Assembly: GCA_017629095.1 (NCBI GenBank)
Contig: JAGBXW010000072.1
Coordinates: forward strand, 19,405-83,404
Direction: 5' to 3'
DNA: 64,000 bases
Source: Treponema sp.
GTDB taxonomy: Bacteria; Spirochaetota; Spirochaetia; Treponematales; Treponemataceae
Of this stretch, positions 51,558-61,004 are shown piece after piece. Below the pieces are notes generated by a model. It made no database searches. It worked only from the letters and a program-made list of their open reading frames with translations, and was not told where the DNA came from. The position numbers were made by a program, and so were the translations under genes. Each line of letters opens with the position of its first letter. Position 1 is the stretch's first letter.

Positions 51558-52702
51558 TGTTGGGTTTCGTGTTCTACTTTATTATTCTTTTTTTTGCTTG
51601 CTCAATGCTTTATTTGGTACAGTTACCTATTGGAAATTTTTCATTAATAAAAAAACAAAGTTTTTCAAAAAATAGTTTACTTTTGTTTTTATTTTTTGTA
51701 AGTCCTATTATTCTTAGCTATACATTGAGATATAGTATTGGAACTGATTATTTTGCCTACAAGGATATTTTTTCACAATTACATGATAAAACATTAAATG
51801 AGTATCTTTCATTACATAATAAAAATGTAGGTTCTTTTTATGTTGAACCTGCCTATTTTATTTTAAATCGCTATCTAAGTTTCTCTTATGGTTCGTTACT
51901 TTGCCTTATTTCAATTATTATTTTTACTAATATATATTATGGTTCAATTTCAGTTTATTCCAAAATTGATTTAGGGTTTGTTGTTTTTATTTATTATTGT
52001 ACACAATTTATATATTCTATGAATGGTGTACGATTTGCTCTTTCAATTACTTTTATTTTTCTAGGGTTGCAATATATAATTCATAAAAAAATTGTTGGTT
52101 GGATTATATGTGTAATTCTTGCTACAGGGTTTCATAAAACAGCATTAATATGTGCACCTCTTTTTTTGTGTGCAAATTTTGATAATATGTGGTTTTCAAA
52201 GTTCCGTGATATTATTTGGTATACATTTGTTTTTGCTTTCCCTATTTTTGTAAAATTGTTAATTGAATTTGTTTCCAGTATGAGTATATTTTCAAGGTAT
52301 TTTACTGTTGGAATGTATGCTTTGGGGAATTTCTCATTTAAACCAATGTTTTTATTTCACATACTTCCTGTTTTTTTACCATTAGTAATTGTTAAGAAAA
52401 ATTTTATTACAAGAGATAATTTGGCAAAACTTCTTTTTCGTATTTCTTTGTTTGAAATACCATTAAGAGAGTTAGGTTCTTTTAATACATGGCTTTCACG
52501 TTTAGCTCGATTTCCTCAAATGTTTCAATTACTTTTTGTTCCATATGTTTTACAATCTATAAAAAATTCTAAATTACGTTTGTTTCTAAAAATTTATTAT
52601 ATAATATGGTACATTTTCTACTTTATGTATACAGCAATTGTAAACGATGCAGGGGATTCTCTACCATATATTTCAATTTTTTCAAATGGAGGAAATTGGT
52701 AA
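51557..52702 (+). CDS. EpsG/Wzy-like polysaccharide polymerase
   Basis: A multi-spanning membrane protein of 381 residues with at least nine hydrophobic segments. SYTLRYSIGTDYFAYKDIF near residue 60 matches the conserved block of EpsG-family proteins (R-Y/D-x-G-x-D-Y). Its role is probably to polymerise repeat units on the outer face of the inner membrane, matching the flippase upstream. The next gene starts two bases after its stop. Confidence 0.8.
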   Translation: MLGFVFYFIILFFACSMLYLVQLPIGNFSLIKKQSFSKNSLLLFLFFVSPIILSYTLRYSIGTDYFAYKDIFSQLHDKTLNEYLSLHNKNVGSFYVEPAYFILNRYLSFSYGSLLCLISIIIFTNIYYGSISVYSKIDLGFVVFIYYCTQFIYSMNGVRFALSITFIFLGLQYIIHKKIVGWIICVILATGFHKTALICAPLFLCANFDNMWFSKFRDIIWYTFVFAFPIFVKLLIEFVSSMSIFSRYFTVGMYALGNFSFKPMFLFHILPVFLPLVIVKKNFITRDNLAKLLFRISLFEIPLRELGSFNTWLSRLARFPQMFQLLFVPYVLQSIKNSKLRLFLKIYYIIWYIFYFMYTAIVNDAGDSLPYISIFSNGGNW

Positions 52703-52704
52703 AT

Positions 52705-53856
52705 ATGGCTTTTTTACATTATTTTATTAAAAAAGTTATTTATTATTTTTTACACATTTTTTGGATTTTTCCTATAAGGAAAAATCGTATTTTTTTGTTA
52801 AATGAACTTTCTTTTAAGTATGGTGATAATTTAAAATATATTAATGAATATTTAAATGATCATTTTGAAAATACTTATGATGTAATTTTTCCGTTGTATG
52901 ATAAAAAAGAGGCTTTAGATAATAATTTGAAATATGTAAAACCATTTTCATTGTCATATTTTATGTTTTTAGTTTCTAGTTCAATTATTATAACTAATGC
53001 GGGTGGCGTTTCGTATATACCTATAAGAAAAAAACAACTTGTTATTAATACTTGGCATGGTGGTGGTCCATATAAAAAAACAGGAGGAACTTTATTTCAA
53101 GATAAATGGTATTTAAGAGAATTAAAGATGCAAAGAAAAAATGTAAAGTATATGCTTAGTAGTTGTAAAATATGTACAGATGAAGAAAATAAAGCAATGC
53201 TTTATGAAAATGATTCATGTTTGCCTTTTGGAATGCCTAGAAATGATATTTTTTTTAATAAATCATTATCATTGCGAAAAAAAGTTTTTGATTTGTATAA
53301 TATAGATGATACTGTTAAAGTAGTTCTTTTTGCTCCAACGTTTAGATCTAATCCGACTGATTTTACTGATTCAAAAAAATATCATGTTTCTGATATGGAT
53401 TATGAAAAATTATTAAAAGCTTTAAAACAGAAGTTTGGTGGAAGTTGGAAACTTGCTATACGTTTACATCCTAAACTAAAAAATGTTGAAATTGATGTTC
53501 CCAATGCACTAAATTTTACAGATTATCCTGATATGCAGGAATTGTTATATATATCAGATGTCGTAATAACAGATTTTTCTTCGTTAATGTGGGATTTTTC
53601 ATTAACAAATAGACCATGTTTCTTATATGCAGATGATATTGATGAATATGAACGAGAACGAGGTTTTTATATGCCTAGTAATAAATGGCCCTATCCAATT
53701 GCACGAAATAATACAGAATTAATCAATAAGATTGAAACATTTGATTTTGAAAAATATCAGCAGGATGTTACAAATCATCATGAGGAATGTGGAAGTTATG
53801 AAAAAGGTATAGCCTGTGAATCTATTATTAATATGATTAAGACTAACCTTGCATAA
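52705..53856 (+). CDS. CDP-glycerol/CDP-polyol phosphotransferase family protein
   Basis: Transfers a glycerol-phosphate or similar polyol-phosphate unit from a CDP carrier, as TagB/TagF do in teichoic acid synthesis. Blocks: INTWHGGGPYKKTG (catalytic His), VVLFAPTFRSNP, AIRLHPKL, and VVITDFSSLMWDFSLTNRPCFLYADD. The start is ATG 52705, with GAGGAAA upstream. Length is 383 residues, with an N-terminal hydrophobic helix (HYFIKKVIYYFLHIFW). Together with the IspD-like and RpiB-like genes it implies a phosphodiester-linked polyol in the polysaccharide. Confidence 0.88.
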   Translation: MAFLHYFIKKVIYYFLHIFWIFPIRKNRIFLLNELSFKYGDNLKYINEYLNDHFENTYDVIFPLYDKKEALDNNLKYVKPFSLSYFMFLVSSSIIITNAGGVSYIPIRKKQLVINTWHGGGPYKKTGGTLFQDKWYLRELKMQRKNVKYMLSSCKICTDEENKAMLYENDSCLPFGMPRNDIFFNKSLSLRKKVFDLYNIDDTVKVVLFAPTFRSNPTDFTDSKKYHVSDMDYEKLLKALKQKFGGSWKLAIRLHPKLKNVEIDVPNALNFTDYPDMQELLYISDVVITDFSSLMWDFSLTNRPCFLYADDIDEYERERGFYMPSNKWPYPIARNNTELINKIETFDFEKYQQDVTNHHEECGSYEKGIACESIINMIKTNLA

Positions 53857-53876
53857 AATTTAAAGGGGTAAAATCA

Positions 53877-54941
53877 ATGTATTACGTGAATCCAATTATT
53901 AAAGATTTTTTAAGAACTAATCAACCTGAAGACAGAAGTAATTTTATTCGTTTGGATCAGAATGAGAATCCAGATGGTGTTCCAAAATGGCTTTTTAAAA
54001 AGGCGATAAAAAAGATAACTCCATCCTTTTTGTCGTTATATCCTGAAGAAATACGTTTTACTACAAAATATGCAAAGTTATTAGGACTTGATTATGAAAA
54101 TGTTACTCTGACTGATGGTTCTGTAGTTGCTATGGGGTATGTTTTAAAAGTTTTTGGAGAAGCTGGTAAAAAACTTATTTGTGTAACACCTACATTTGGT
54201 ATGTATAAAGTTTATGCTGATATGCAACAAATGAAAACAGAGTTTGTTCATTACGAAGATGATTATAGCTTTGATATAAATAAACTTATTGACAGAATTG
54301 ATGATGAAACAGGTCTCGTTTCTCTAGTAAATCCAAGTATGCCAATTGGAAATGTTTTTGAACAACCTGATATTGTAAGAGTTATTGAAAAAGCTAGAAC
54401 TGTAAATGCCGTTGTCATCATTGACGAAGCTTATCATTATTTTTATGAAAAAGGTTCAGTAGATTTACTTAAAAAATATGATAATATTGTCATTTTACGA
54501 ACTTTTTCAAAGTTCTTTTCTATACCTGGATTAAGATTGGGAGTTGTAATTTCTACAAAAGAAAATGTACAGTATGTAAAGAATTATAAACCACATTACA
54601 CTGTTAATAATGTTGCATTAACATTTGGAGAGACAATTGTAGATAACTTTGATAGGGTTCATTCAGATTTACAAAAATCTTTTAAGAATGGAAAAGAATA
54701 TCTATTGAAAGCTTTAGATGAAGCAAATTATAGTTATATTCCTACAGAGGGATGTTTTATCTGTATAAGACCGAAATTTAAAACGCCAGAAGTAATTACA
54801 GAAGAACTTAAAAACAAAAAAAATATCCTTATTTTCTGTGGTAAGGGAGATAGTTCTGGTTTCCTGCGTGTTACAATTTGGGATAAAAAGTATATGAAAC
54901 TTTTTATTAATGCATTAAAAGATATAGATGTAAAGGTGTAA
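53877..54941 (+). CDS. HisC-like PLP aminotransferase
   Basis: A fold-type I pyridoxal-phosphate enzyme of 354 residues. FIRLDQNENPDG at the N-terminus, IIDEAYHYF (Asp183) and RTFSKFFSIPGLRLG (Lys212, forming the Schiff base) are standard. True HisC would lie in a his operon, but this gene is inside a polysaccharide locus beside a cytidylyltransferase. It probably aminates a small phosphorylated precursor. The specific substrate is unknown. Confidence 0.85.
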   Translation: MYYVNPIIKDFLRTNQPEDRSNFIRLDQNENPDGVPKWLFKKAIKKITPSFLSLYPEEIRFTTKYAKLLGLDYENVTLTDGSVVAMGYVLKVFGEAGKKLICVTPTFGMYKVYADMQQMKTEFVHYEDDYSFDINKLIDRIDDETGLVSLVNPSMPIGNVFEQPDIVRVIEKARTVNAVVIIDEAYHYFYEKGSVDLLKKYDNIVILRTFSKFFSIPGLRLGVVISTKENVQYVKNYKPHYTVNNVALTFGETIVDNFDRVHSDLQKSFKNGKEYLLKALDEANYSYIPTEGCFICIRPKFKTPEVITEELKNKKNILIFCGKGDSSGFLRVTIWDKKYMKLFINALKDIDVKV

Positions 54942-54945
54942 TTCT

Positions 54946-55659
54946 ATGCGAAATCATGTTATTTTACTTGCAGGTGGTATAGGGTCTAGAGTTGGTGGTC
55001 CAATGCCAAAACAATTTTTATCATTAAATGATAAACCTGTTATTGTTCATACACTTGAAAATTTTGAAAGAAACTCGAATATTGATGGAATAACAATAGT
55101 TTGTGTAAAAGATTGGATACTTCATCTTAAAGAAATTCTTTTAGAATACAAAATATCTAAGGTATATGAAATTGTAGAAGGTGGTGAAACAGGCCATGAT
55201 TCAACAAGAAATGGAATTTTCTCCTTACGATCAAAACTCAACAAAGATGATTTTGTAATAATTCACGATGCAGCTAGACCAATTTTACCACAATTGGCAA
55301 TTAATGCCATGTTAAATATTGCACATGAGAAAGGAAATGCATCTTTAGCTATACCTTGTTATGAGACTGTTATTTATACAAATGATGGAAAATCGGGTGA
55401 CAAAGAGTTAGATCGTAGTTCTATAATGCGAGTTCAAACTCCACAGGCATATAACTATGGTCTAATGTTAGAGCTTTATGAACGAGCTGAAAGTGAAAAT
55501 AAACATGATTTTATTTATGCTGATTTGGTTTTGATTCATTATGGATTGCCAGTTTATTTTTCAAAGGGCTTTACTAATAATATTAAAATTACTAGAAAAG
55601 AGGATATTCCATTATGTAAGGCTTTGATGAATTTTTCAGAGGAGGAACTTTTTTCATGA
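54946..55659 (+). CDS. IspD/TarI-like cytidylyltransferase
   Basis: A 237-residue nucleotidyltransferase: VILLAGGIGSRVGGPMPKQFL is the CTP-binding loop, and FVIIHDAARPIL the conserved block with the metal-binding Asp. The same fold makes CDP-methylerythritol (IspD) or CDP-ribitol (TarI). Its position between the aminotransferase and RpiB-like genes, and near a CDP-polyol transferase, makes the second type more likely. RpiB overlaps its stop (ATGA). Confidence 0.85.
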   Translation: MRNHVILLAGGIGSRVGGPMPKQFLSLNDKPVIVHTLENFERNSNIDGITIVCVKDWILHLKEILLEYKISKVYEIVEGGETGHDSTRNGIFSLRSKLNKDDFVIIHDAARPILPQLAINAMLNIAHEKGNASLAIPCYETVIYTNDGKSGDKELDRSSIMRVQTPQAYNYGLMLELYERAESENKHDFIYADLVLIHYGLPVYFSKGFTNNIKITRKEDIPLCKALMNFSEEELFS

Positions 55660-56084
55660 TAATTGCAATTGGATGTGATCATGCTGGTTTTGAATATAAA
55701 GAAAAATTAAAACAATGGTTGGATGAAAATGGCTTTGAATGTGTGGATACAGGAACCTATTCCACAGATGCTGTAGATTACCCTATTTATGCAAAAAGTG
55801 TTTGTGAAAAAGTTCTTTCTAAAGAAGTTGATTTTGGTATTTTGTTTTGTGGAACAGGTATTGGAATGAGTATTGCAGCAAACAAGATAAGAGGAATAAG
55901 AGCTGCTGTTTGTTCTGACATAAAATCAGCTGAACTTACACGACAGCATAATGATTCTAATGTTCTTTGTATGGGTGCTCAAATGATTGGATTCATAACA
56001 GCAAGGGAAATAACTAAAACTTTTTTGATAAATGAATTTGTTGGTGGAAAGCATAAAGTAAGAGTTGATATGCTGGAGAATTGA
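55656..56084 (+). CDS. RpiB/LacA-family sugar-phosphate isomerase
   Basis: A 142-residue aldose-ketose isomerase with the RpiB fold: IAIGCDHAGFEYKE (His9 region), FCGTGIGMSIAANK (Cys65, catalytic) and CSDIKSAELTRQHNDSNVLCMG. It probably supplies a ketopentose or other sugar phosphate for the neighbouring CDP-activated precursor, since a housekeeping role inside this locus would be odd. Sequence alone cannot settle the substrate. Confidence 0.87.
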   Translation: MIIAIGCDHAGFEYKEKLKQWLDENGFECVDTGTYSTDAVDYPIYAKSVCEKVLSKEVDFGILFCGTGIGMSIAANKIRGIRAAVCSDIKSAELTRQHNDSNVLCMGAQMIGFITAREITKTFLINEFVGGKHKVRVDMLEN

Positions 56085-56086
56085 TA

Positions 56087-57223
56087 ATGTATAATAAAGA
56101 TGAAAAAATTAATGTACGGAATAACAATATCGATTCTATGAAGGGTATGCTTATTATTTTAGTTGTTTTAGGGCACACCTATAATAAATTTTGTTATGGA
56201 TTTATTTCTTTGTTTCATGTTGGATTATTCTTTGTACTTAGTGGGTATTGTTTCAACCAAAAATATTCAGAATCTATTTTATCTTTATGGGATTTGTTTA
56301 AGAAAAGAATAAAAAGCCTTTGGGTTCCGTATGTTGCTTACAATTTTATTTTCTTGATTTTGATGAATATATTGATAAAAATTGGTTTTTTAACTTCAAG
56401 TGATACGTATTTTTCCTATGAACCATATTTGAAGGATGGTTATTGTTTTCCTATTACAATTTTAGGGGCAATAAAAGCTTTTATTAAGTCTTTGTTTTTT
56501 ATCAACTCAAGACCTTTTGCTGGAGGACTATGGTTTTTAGGTGGACTGTTCTATGTAACTTTTCTATACGCTATTTTACAGTTTATTTTAAGGAAGTTCA
56601 AAATTGAAAAATTTCATATTATTTTTTCAATCATACTATTAGTATTGGGTTGGTTTATAGTAAAACTTGGATATATTCAAAAAATTCCTTTCCTAAAACA
56701 AGTATCTATTATATTTGTTTCTGAAATTTTGTTTTGTATAGGTTCTTATGTACGAGAATATATAATAATACCTAGAATAAAAATACTTTTTTATTATGTT
56801 GGTTTTGTATTATTTTTTGTTGTTTTGTGTCTATTATCAACATTTGGTACTATTTCTATTGCTAGTGTTAATATAAAGAATCCACTTTTTTATATAGTTA
56901 GTATTTTATCAGGAGGTGGTTTCATTATCAGTTTGGTTAAAATTATTGAAAACATGAATTTGAAAAAAATACTTTATTTTTTTTCTTACCTAGGAAATAA
57001 GACTATTCCTATATTAGCTCTACATACCTTATGTTTCAAGATAATAACATTAATACAGATAAAATATTATAATGGTGATAAAATTCTGCTAGCTATGTAT
57101 CCTGTATGGAAAAATACATTTTTATGGAGTTTGTTATACCTTTTTGCTGGTTTGTTTATACCACTTTTGATATCATCAATTCTTACAAAGAGTAAATTTT
57201 GTAAAACAGTATTAAAAATTTAA
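56087..57223 (+). CDS. Acyltransferase-3 family membrane protein
   Basis: A 378-residue protein with about ten hydrophobic segments. NIDSMKGMLIILVVLGHTYN (conserved His) and LFHVGLFFVLSGYCF are the family blocks, as in OafA-type O-acetyltransferases. It would decorate the polysaccharide with acetyl or another acyl group. ATG 56087 is preferred to TTG 56081, which overlaps the RpiB stop. It is the last gene before a 674-base non-coding stretch. Confidence 0.85.
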   Translation: MYNKDEKINVRNNNIDSMKGMLIILVVLGHTYNKFCYGFISLFHVGLFFVLSGYCFNQKYSESILSLWDLFKKRIKSLWVPYVAYNFIFLILMNILIKIGFLTSSDTYFSYEPYLKDGYCFPITILGAIKAFIKSLFFINSRPFAGGLWFLGGLFYVTFLYAILQFILRKFKIEKFHIIFSIILLVLGWFIVKLGYIQKIPFLKQVSIIFVSEILFCIGSYVREYIIIPRIKILFYYVGFVLFFVVLCLLSTFGTISIASVNIKNPLFYIVSILSGGGFIISLVKIIENMNLKKILYFFSYLGNKTIPILALHTLCFKIITLIQIKYYNGDKILLAMYPVWKNTFLWSLLYLFAGLFIPLLISSILTKSKFCKTVLKI

Positions 57224-57897
57224 AAAAATATTCTAACTGTCCAATAAACATAGAGAGGATTTTTTAGTTAAGATTTTTGTTATCATATTTTCACCGTAAA
57301 ACAATAAATAGCAAAGATTTAACTTTTGTCAAATTTACTACAATTTCAAAACAATTGCTTACTCTATTATCTCTCCTTGGTTTTGGAAAATCTGTTCCGA
57401 AGAGAAAGTGGACAAGATGTGCTGGAATTTCACAGCAGGAACACAATGCTACGCCATAATGGTGTCCAATTGAGAAATCTAAAAGATTGAAGGAAATAGA
57501 AAATACAATTGCAAGCGACGATGAACTATGCGACGTAGGTATAAAATCATATATTACGTAGACAAATCTTACCTGGCAAACGACTGGTATCTGTCAAAGT
57601 GTTGCGAGATTCTATTTTTTTCTTGAGTATTAACGATTCTTCTGAGGAAGAAGGAAGAGAAACGACAGATGTTTATAGATGTAATTAAGGGTTGTTGTCA
57701 AAATAAGCAATCGTTTTTACCTATGAAATAGCATTGTGAAAATGTCTGGAAAGAGTTTTTATCCGTAATGAATACTCTTTTAGATTAAATAGAAAACTTT
57801 TTTTAATCCTTTATATATCAAACTCAATTTAAATCAATTATTCAGGTGATTTAATCAAAAATCACTTCGCTTCACATATACATTTCTTGGAGAAGTT
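57224..57897. other. Long non-coding stretch, possibly decayed DNA
   Basis: No intact gene. A broken frame (57277-57459, continuing after TAA for some 35 codons) has no recognisable motif. The stretch separates the first part of the polysaccharide locus from the FucNAc cassette. It may be a remnant of a lost gene or insertion. The start of capE/fnlA has GGAGAAGTT just upstream. Confidence 0.4.
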
Positions 57898-58971
57898 ATG
57901 TCAACATTTACAAACAAAACCCTCCTTATTACAGGAGGGACGGGTTCTTTTGGTAATGCTGTTTTAAGAAGATTTCTTGATTCAGATATTAAGGAAATTC
58001 GCATATTCAGCCGTGATGAAAAAAAACAGGATGATATGCGACATGCATTTCAAGCAGCAAAAATTAAATATTATATCGGGGATGTTCGCAATAAGGATTC
58101 TGTTGACATTGCAATGAGGGGTGTGGACTATGTTTTTGCAGCAGCAGCTTTAAAACAGGTTCCTTCTTGTGAGTTTTTTCCCATGGAGGCGGTGAGAACA
58201 AATATAGAAGGCACAAACAATGTTTTGGAATCTGCTATAGAGCATGGAGTTAAAAATGTGGTTGTACTTTCCACTGACAAGGCCGCTTATCCCATCAATT
58301 CTATGGGAATGAGTAAAGCTTTAATGGAAAAGGTAGCTATCGCCAAAGGACGAGAGCTTGGTGATAATGCCCAAACCATAATTTGTTGTACTCGTTACGG
58401 AAATGTTATGGGAAGCCGAGGTTCTGTTATTCCTTTATGGGTTGACCAAATGGAAGAAGGTAAACCTATTACTATTACAGATCCTAATATGACTCGATTT
58501 ATGATGACTTTAGATGATGCAGTTGACTTGGTCATTTATGCCTTTACAAATGGTCGAAATGGTGATTTGTTTGTTCAGAAGGCTCCTGCAGCAACATTGG
58601 AAACATTGGCAATAGCATTGAAAGAAGTCTATGCACAAGTTAATCCAAAATTTGGAGAGACGGAAGTAAAATCTATTGGTACAAGACATGGTGAAAAATT
58701 ATATGAGACATTAGTTACTAGAGAAGAAATGGTGCGCGCCATTGATATGGGAGATTATTACAGGATTCCTTGTGACACTAGGGATTTGAATTATGATAAA
58801 TTTTTTACACAAGGTAATGAGGATATTTCTAGGATAGAGGATTACCACAGTCATAATACATATCGGTTGGATGTTGAGGAGATGAAAAGTCTCCTGTTAA
58901 AGTTAAGATTTATACAAGAAGATCTTGGGTTAATTAAAAAAAATAAAACAAAGGAAATCAGAAGTGAGTAG
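57898..58971 (+). CDS. fnlA: FnlA/CapE-like UDP-GlcNAc dehydratase/epimerase
   Basis: The first enzyme of UDP-N-acetyl-L-fucosamine synthesis: 4,6-dehydratase with C5 (and C3) epimerase activity on UDP-GlcNAc. An extended SDR: LLITGGTGSFGNAVL, AAALKQVPSCEFFP, STDKAAYPINSMGMSKALMEKV (M-x3-K in place of Y-x3-K, typical of this group), and DPNMTRFMMTLDDAV. Length is 357. The next gene begins inside it (GTG 58964). Confidence 0.9.
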   Translation: MSTFTNKTLLITGGTGSFGNAVLRRFLDSDIKEIRIFSRDEKKQDDMRHAFQAAKIKYYIGDVRNKDSVDIAMRGVDYVFAAAALKQVPSCEFFPMEAVRTNIEGTNNVLESAIEHGVKNVVVLSTDKAAYPINSMGMSKALMEKVAIAKGRELGDNAQTIICCTRYGNVMGSRGSVIPLWVDQMEEGKPITITDPNMTRFMMTLDDAVDLVIYAFTNGRNGDLFVQKAPAATLETLAIALKEVYAQVNPKFGETEVKSIGTRHGEKLYETLVTREEMVRAIDMGDYYRIPCDTRDLNYDKFFTQGNEDISRIEDYHSHNTYRLDVEEMKSLLLKLRFIQEDLGLIKKNKTKEIRSE

Positions 58972-59842
58972 AACAATTCTTATCTTGGGGGCCACGGGGA
59001 TGGCCGGTCATCTTGTATATACATATCTAGATGAAACTAATAAATATGATATTGCAACTATTTGCCATTCCGGTTCAATTGGAAGTAATAGTTATACGTT
59101 AGATATATATAATACCTCTGAATTATCTGAAATAATAAGGAGAGAAAAACCCGAATATGTTATTAACTGTATCGGTGTGTTAATAAAGGGATCAAAAAAC
59201 AATCCTGCAAATGCTATTTACATTAATGCATATTTTCCCCATAAATTATCTGAGATAGTTCATTCTGAATTCCCAAATGCTAAGGTAATCCATATAAGTA
59301 CTGATTGTGTATTTTCTGGCAAACGCGGAGATTACAAAGATTCTGATGTGAAAGATGCTTTGGATACGTATGGTATGTCAAAAAACTTGGGTGAATTGAT
59401 AAATGATAAAGATTTAACACTAAGAACATCCATAATTGGACCTGAGTTAAAAACTAATGGAGAAGGCTTGATGCATTGGGTTTTTAATCAGAGAAAAGTT
59501 GGTGAATTAAATGGATTCCAAAAATCAATTTGGGGTGGTGTAACGACACTAGAATTAGCAAAAGTTATTGATTTCGCAATAGAAAAAGATATAACAGGTT
59601 TATATCAAATATCAAATAATGTTGCTATAACTAAATTTGATTTGGTTTCATTGATTGTAAATGAATTTAATTTGCCTATCAATGTAAATATGATTGATGG
59701 TGTGGATTGTAATAAATCAATTATTAATTCAATTCGAGAAGACTTTTCATATAATGTAGCATCATATGAAAAAATGATTTCTGATATGAAAGATTTTATG
59801 TATAATCATAAAACACTTTATACACAGTATCTAGGAGAATAA
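58964..59842 (+). CDS. fnlB: FnlB/CapF-like reductase (RmlD-type SDR)
   Basis: A 292-residue SDR that reduces the 4-keto intermediate in UDP-L-FucNAc synthesis. ILGATGMAGHLVYTYL (NAD(P) loop), ISTDCVFSGKRGDYKDSD (with the Thr-Asp motif), and DTYGMSKNLGE (Y-x3-K). It overlaps fnlA by eight bases. It is shorter than CapF of Staphylococcus, which has an extra cupin domain. Confidence 0.87.
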   Translation: MSRTILILGATGMAGHLVYTYLDETNKYDIATICHSGSIGSNSYTLDIYNTSELSEIIRREKPEYVINCIGVLIKGSKNNPANAIYINAYFPHKLSEIVHSEFPNAKVIHISTDCVFSGKRGDYKDSDVKDALDTYGMSKNLGELINDKDLTLRTSIIGPELKTNGEGLMHWVFNQRKVGELNGFQKSIWGGVTTLELAKVIDFAIEKDITGLYQISNNVAITKFDLVSLIVNEFNLPINVNMIDGVDCNKSIINSIREDFSYNVASYEKMISDMKDFMYNHKTLYTQYLGE

Positions 59843-59846
59843 TTTT

Positions 59847-60986
59847 ATGACAACTAGTACAAATAAACTAAAATTGATGATAGTGATGGGGACACGACCT
59901 GAGATCATTAAATTGTCTTCTGTCATAAAAAAATGTGACAAATATTTCAACTTAAGTATTGTCCACACTGGTCAGAATTACGACTATGAACTAAATAAAG
60001 TCTTTTTTGAAGATTTACAATTACGAGAACCTGATTATTATTTAAATGTTGTTGGCGAAAATCTTGGCCAAACTATGGGAAATGTACTCTCAAAGTCATA
60101 TAACTTGTTTTCAGAGGTAAAACCCGATGCCGTTTTGGTTTTAGGAGATACGAATTCCTGCTTGTGTGTAATTGCTGCAAAGCGGTTAAAAATTCCTATT
60201 TTTCATTTGGAAGCAGGAAATAGATGCAAAGATGAAAATCTTCCAGAAGAAGTTATTCGCCGTATAGTTGATGTCACCAGTGATGTGAATTTGTGTTATT
60301 CGGAAAATGCCAGAAAATATATTCTAGATAGTGGTGTTAAACCTGAATATACGTATGTCACTGGTTCGCCCATGGCTGAAGTATTAAATGGTTGTATTGA
60401 AAAAATAAATTCCAGTGATATTTTAGAAAAATTAAACTTGAAGAAAGATGGATACATTTTATTGTCAGCCCATCGTGAAGAAAACATTGATATTGAGTCG
60501 AATTTTATGGCATTGATGAATGCCGTCAATGCCATGGCAAGGATGTATGATATGCCTATCCTGTATTCATGCCATCCTCGTTCACGAAAAATGATTGAGA
60601 AAAGAGACTTTGCATTTGATAAAAGAGTTGTACAGCATCAACCTTTAGGCTTTTTTGATTATAATCAACTACAAAAAAATGCATTCTGTGTAGTTTCTGA
60701 CAGTGGTACACTTCCTGAGGAAGCCTCCTATTTTAGATTTCCTGCTGTATCCGTTAGGACAAGTACAGAACGTCCTGAAGCGATGGAAAAAGGAGTCTTT
60801 ATTGTTGGTAGCATTACAGAGGAGCAGGTATTACAAGCAGTGGATCTTGCAGTCCAGATGAACCGTGATGGCGATTTAGGGATTCCCGTTCCTGACTATA
60901 TGGATGAAAATGTCTCTGTAAAAGTGGTGAAAATTATCCAAAGTTATGTAGGCATTGTAAATAAGATGGTGTGGAGAAAGGGATAG
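59847..60986 (+). CDS. fnlC: FnlC/CapG-like UDP-sugar 2-epimerase (WecB family)
   Basis: Completes UDP-L-FucNAc by C2 epimerisation. A WecB-type GT-B fold of 379 residues: VMGTRPEIIKLSSVI, VHTGQNYDYELNKVFF, HLEAGNRCKDENLPEE, HREENID, and SDSGTLPEEASYFRFPAVSVR. AGGAG precedes ATG 59847. The gene order fnlA, fnlB, fnlC, then a glycosyltransferase, is that of the E. coli O26 O-antigen cluster. Confidence 0.9.
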   Translation: MTTSTNKLKLMIVMGTRPEIIKLSSVIKKCDKYFNLSIVHTGQNYDYELNKVFFEDLQLREPDYYLNVVGENLGQTMGNVLSKSYNLFSEVKPDAVLVLGDTNSCLCVIAAKRLKIPIFHLEAGNRCKDENLPEEVIRRIVDVTSDVNLCYSENARKYILDSGVKPEYTYVTGSPMAEVLNGCIEKINSSDILEKLNLKKDGYILLSAHREENIDIESNFMALMNAVNAMARMYDMPILYSCHPRSRKMIEKRDFAFDKRVVQHQPLGFFDYNQLQKNAFCVVSDSGTLPEEASYFRFPAVSVRTSTERPEAMEKGVFIVGSITEEQVLQAVDLAVQMNRDGDLGIPVPDYMDENVSVKVVKIIQSYVGIVNKMVWRKG

Positions 60987-61004
60987 GATAAACTGTAGGT
61001 CAAA

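Noticed and set aside
53877..54941. Histidine-biosynthesis HisC
   Set aside because: The family match is real, but no other his genes are present and the neighbours are glycan genes, so I kept the neutral name.
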